A stretch of DNA of 12,751 nucleotides from Gammaproteobacteria bacterium (lineage in GTDB: Bacteria; Pseudomonadota; Gammaproteobacteria; Steroidobacterales; Woeseiaceae). Of the stretch, positions 10,909 to 12,751 are shown one piece after another (position 1 is the stretch's first letter; every line of letters starts with the position of its first letter). The stretch spans positions 1 to 12,751 of the forward strand of contig DAOWGY010000121.1 of the NCBI GenBank assembly GCA_030641695.1, in the 5' to 3' direction. Both the position numbers and the translations under genes were made by a program. A model generated the notes under the pieces. It saw only the letters and a list, made by a program, of their open reading frames with translations, was not told the origin of the DNA and ran no database searches.

Positions 10909-12138
10909 ATGAACGGTTATTGCTGCATCGCCTGTAACACTACGCAAGCCGCGGACTACGCGGGTTTCGTGTGTCCGACTTGCGGCGGCAATCTCGACAT
11001 CAGTTACGACTACGCTGAGATCAGTACAGCGTTCGAAAGCGTCGACGGCATCTTCCGATACAGCGCTTTCCTGCCTGTGGAAAACCCCGGCACTTCGTTG
11101 TCCCTGAAGATTGGCGGTACGCCTCTATACAAGGCGGGGCGACTGGGCGAGTCCATCGGCTTGAGGAATCTCTATCTCAAAGACGATACCGGCAATCCGA
11201 GTGCATCGATCAAGGACCGTGCCAGTGTCATTGCTCTGCAAAGAGCCCTGGACACGGGTGCCGATACCGTTGCGGTGGCGAGCACCGGAAATGCCGGATC
11301 ATCGACGGCCTGTCTTGCCGCGGCGATGGGACTACGCGCGGTGGTCTTCGTCCCCGAGAGCGCGCCGGTCCCCAAGCTCACGCAGTCGCTGGCTTACGGC
11401 GCGACCGTATTCGCCGTGCGCGGCAACTACGATGATGCCTACGATCTTTGCCTGCGCGCGTCGCAGGAGTTCGGCTGGTTCAATCGCAGCACCGGGTTCA
11501 ATCCATTTACCCGTGAGGGCAAGAAGACCTGTTCGTACGAGATTTGGGAGCAGCTGGGACGAGTGCCCGATCGTGTCGTCGTTCCGACCGGCGATGGCAA
11601 TATCCTTAGCAGTATCTGGAAAGGTTGGCGCGACCTGTATGCCGTGGGTCTCATCGACCGGTTGCCCAAGATCGACTGCGCGCAAGCAGACGCCAGCGCC
11701 GCGATCAGCCTGGCGGTGGAGCAGGTCCGCAAGAGCGGTTCGGAACCTGACTGGCCAACGCTCAAAATCGACCACGTCGACGCCAATACCATCGCCGATT
11801 CGATATCGGTCGATCAGCCGCGTGACGGCCTGGCCGCCGTGAAAGCGATCATCGAATCCGGTGGCGAGGCGGTAACCGTTGCAGACTCCGAGATTCTCGA
11901 GTCCATCCTGGAGATAGCGCGCATGACCGGCGTCTTCGCTGAACCCGCTGCGGCCGCTCCCTGGGCTGCCACGAAACGCATGGTCCGGGAGCAGAAGATC
12001 GCGGCGGACGAACTCGTCGTCTGTCTCGTGTCAGGCAACGGACTCAAAGACGTTGCCACTGCAGGCTCGATCGTCGGCACGCCGTGCGTGATCGAACCCA
12101 CACTCGAAGCCGTGTGTGAGTCACTCGGCAATCACTAG
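10909..12138 (+). CDS. Threonine-synthase-like PLP enzyme with N-terminal zinc ribbon
   Basis: A 409-residue fold-type II PLP enzyme. Residues 6-25 form a zinc-ribbon-like group (C6-x2-C9 ... C22-x2-C25), seen in archaeal/thermophile-type threonine synthases and their relatives. The PLP lysine is K102 in ASIKDRAS, the substrate loop is STGNAGSS (N128), and the glycine loop is PTGDGN near 227-231. FNPFTREGKKT and SSIWKGWRDL match the threonine synthase stretches NPYxxEGQKT and IWKGF. It could be a true threonine synthase. No homoserine dehydrogenase or kinase gene is adjacent, however, and the gene follows carbamate kinase by 26 bases, so a role in the pathway, such as a lyase on diaminopropionate or a related amino acid, is as likely. 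ATG 10909 has no clear ribosome binding site. Confidence 0.85.
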   Translation: MNGYCCIACNTTQAADYAGFVCPTCGGNLDISYDYAEISTAFESVDGIFRYSAFLPVENPGTSLSLKIGGTPLYKAGRLGESIGLRNLYLKDDTGNPSASIKDRASVIALQRALDTGADTVAVASTGNAGSSTACLAAAMGLRAVVFVPESAPVPKLTQSLAYGATVFAVRGNYDDAYDLCLRASQEFGWFNRSTGFNPFTREGKKTCSYEIWEQLGRVPDRVVVPTGDGNILSSIWKGWRDLYAVGLIDRLPKIDCAQADASAAISLAVEQVRKSGSEPDWPTLKIDHVDANTIADSISVDQPRDGLAAVKAIIESGGEAVTVADSEILESILEIARMTGVFAEPAAAAPWAATKRMVREQKIAADELVVCLVSGNGLKDVATAGSIVGTPCVIEPTLEAVCESLGNH

Positions 12139-12171
12139 TGGCCCATCAATATTAACTTGTTGGACCACTAG
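12135..12171 (+). other. Hairpin over the stop codon, just before the HIG1 ribosome binding site
   Basis: CTAGTGG (12135-12141) pairs with CCACTAG (12165-12171). After one C/A mismatch, CCA (12143-12145) pairs with TGG (12161-12163), leaving a loop of 15 bases. The left arm includes the TAG stop of the preceding gene. The strong AGGAGG (12173-12178) begins two bases after the right arm. There is no T-run, so this is not a standard intrinsic terminator. It may stabilise the 3' end of the operon transcript or affect access to the HIG1 ribosome binding site. Confidence 0.5.
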
Positions 12172-12183
12172 CAGGAGGTACAT

Positions 12184-12378
12184 ATGACTATCATCAATGT
12201 CCTGATCATCGGAGCACTGATAGCAACGGTTGTCGTGCTGGCACTCGGCCTGCGCTCCATGGCTCGTGGTGGCGACTACGACCGGGAGCATGCCGAGAAA
12301 TTCATGTGGGAGCGGGTGGCACTTCAGGCTTTGGTTGTCATACTGCTGGTCGCAGCGGCTGTGCTGGTGAACGCCTGA
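12184..12378 (+). CDS. HIG1-domain two-helix membrane protein
   Basis: A 64-residue inner-membrane protein. It has two hydrophobic helices at about 3-22 and 44-62, joined by a short charged loop. The loop and start of helix two read GLRSMARGGDYDRE ... KFMWERVALQAL, matching the HIG1/hypoxia-induced protein pattern (R-G-G, then M-x-x-R-V-x-x-Q). Bacterial members are often called twin transmembrane proteins and, by analogy with mitochondrial Rcf1/HIGD, are thought to associate with respiratory oxidases; no function is shown by sequence alone. ATG 12184 has an excellent AGGAGG (12173-12178), stronger than most sites in the operon before it. This hints at separate, high expression. I see no convincing promoter in the 45-base gap. 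Confidence 0.85.
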   Translation: MTIINVLIIGALIATVVVLALGLRSMARGGDYDREHAEKFMWERVALQALVVILLVAAAVLVNA

Positions 12379-12469
12379 AGGGCCATCGGACTGACGCACA
12401 TTATTGATGAGCAGTACCGCGAGGTCGCTTGTCGCCTGTTCCGTGGTCATTGTCGAGGACGCGTAACAT

Positions 12470-12476
12470 AGGAGGG
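12470..12476 (+). promoter_or_regulatory. Ribosome binding site of the GFA-family gene
   Basis: AGGAGGG lies eight bases before ATG 12485 and supports that start. The 106-base gap before it (12379-12484) shows no clear promoter or terminator hairpin. Confidence 0.65.
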
Positions 12477-12484
12477 TTTGAACC

Positions 12485-12700
12485 ATGTCGAACGAAGTAA
12501 CCGGGCGTTGCCTGTGCGGCGCTGTCAAGTTAATCGCGCACAAGCATGCCGCCAACGTGGGAGCCTGCCATTGCCACATGTGCCGCCGTTGGGGCGGGGG
12601 ACCGCTGTTCGCAATTGATTGTGGCACGGATGTTGGAATTGACGGCAAAGAGGATGTCAGGGTGTTCGACTCATCAGCCTGGGCCGAACGCGGTTTCTGA
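12485..12700 (+). pseudogene. GFA-family protein, truncated at its C-terminal CxxC motif
   Basis: The 71 residues match the N-terminal half of the GFA (glutathione-dependent formaldehyde-activating enzyme/CENP-V-like) family, zinc-binding beta-fold proteins of about 120-135 residues. Visible features are GRCLCGAVKL with C10 and C12, and the zinc group C29-x-C31-x2-C34 in GACHCHMCRRWGGG. The end, FDSSAWAERGF, is the stretch that in full-length members leads directly into the second zinc motif (typically CxxCG, then HLFY). Here the codon after GF is TGA and a TAA follows two codons later. No GFA continuation is recognisable in any frame up to base 12751, so this is probably a broken gene, though an assembly junction or sequencing error is possible. 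The family is often of unknown substrate; few members are true formaldehyde enzymes. Confidence 0.7.
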
Positions 12701-12751
12701 AAAGATTAAGGAAAGGATCCTTTATTCTGGCGGAAATAATCCGGTCGTTAC
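12701..12751. other. A/T-rich tail with a 12-base perfect palindrome
   Basis: The last 51 bases are clearly richer in A/T than the rest of the window. They contain AAAGGATCCTTT (12712-12723), which is its own reverse complement. The change in composition begins exactly where the GFA gene loses similarity to its family. The end of an inserted element, a deletion scar and a contig artefact are all possible; nothing in 51 bases decides. Confidence 0.4.

Noticed and set aside
12135..12171. Intrinsic terminator for the operon
   Set aside because: The stem is followed by a purine-rich ribosome binding site rather than a T-run, so I list it only as a hairpin.
12424..12455. Short repeats GTCGC/TTGTCG in the gap before the GFA gene, considered as promoter boxes or operator
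   Set aside because: The repeats are only five or six bases, and no matching -10 box lies at proper spacing.
12121..12648. A 175-aa minus-strand frame across the HIG1 and GFA genes
   Set aside because: It spans two plus-strand genes with strong ribosome binding sites and shows no family motif.
12698..12706. TGA at the expected Cys position of the GFA protein, read as a possible selenocysteine codon, tempting in a selenium-labelled cluster
   Set aside because: A TAA follows two codons later, no family sequence continues after it, and no convincing SECIS-like hairpin is seen in the short remaining sequence.

Overview
The window holds one tightly packed plus-strand gene cluster of eight genes (positions 1-12138), followed by two unrelated small genes. 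The base composition is GC-rich (by eye, around 60%), third codon positions favour G/C, and ATGA/GTGA start-stop overlaps are common. Together with an alphaproteobacterial/gammaproteobacterial-type HIG1 'twin transmembrane' protein and a GFA-family protein, this suggests a proteobacterium, most likely a gammaproteobacterium. That placement is inference; the window has no rRNA or other marker gene.

Cluster layout: the C-terminal part of a YgfK-type flavin/Fe-S oxidoreductase (1-1242), an SsnA amidohydrolase (1253-2575), a YgfM FAD subunit (2581-3483), an XdhD-type molybdenum hydroxylase with fused [2Fe-2S] domain (3480-6251), a 485-aa fold-type II PLP enzyme (6248-7705), a YgeY M20 peptidase-like hydrolase (7698-8912), a YgeW carbamoyltransferase (8909-9907), a YqeA-type carbamate kinase (9917-10882) and a zinc-ribbon threonine-synthase-like PLP enzyme (10909-12138). 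Junctions run from 8-base overlaps to a 26-base gap, so one transcript is likely. In E. coli the same families lie in two neighbouring groups (ygeW-ygeX-ygeY-hydA-yqeA and yqeB ... ygfK-ssnA-ygfM-xdhD). Here they are merged and reordered.

The genes fit one pathway. From memory of recent literature (not checked here), this gene set carries out oxygen-independent purine/uric acid breakdown. Molybdenum hydroxylase and YgfK/SsnA-type enzymes act on the purine ring. YgeY and YgeW then deal with ureido/carbamoyl derivatives of 2,3-diaminopropionate. Carbamate kinase makes ATP from carbamoyl phosphate, and a PLP lyase yields pyruvate and ammonia. The older annotation is 'selenium-dependent molybdenum hydroxylase' or 'selenate reductase' cluster.

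The most notable point is the lyase step. The gene in the ygeX position does not look like diaminopropionate ammonia-lyase. It resembles an extended cysteine synthase/cystathionine beta-synthase, and a second PLP enzyme of threonine synthase type closes the operon. This suggests a variant pathway ending. No hydantoinase (HydA/HyuA), YqeB, YqeC or transporter is visible; these may lie upstream of the window.

After the operon come a hairpin that spans the last stop codon (12135-12171), a 64-aa two-helix HIG1 membrane protein (12184-12378), and a GFA-family gene (12485-12700) cut short exactly where its C-terminal CxxC motif should begin. An A/T-rich tail (12701-12751) with a 12-base perfect palindrome follows. 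I see no tRNA, rRNA, CRISPR array, insertion sequence or phage gene.
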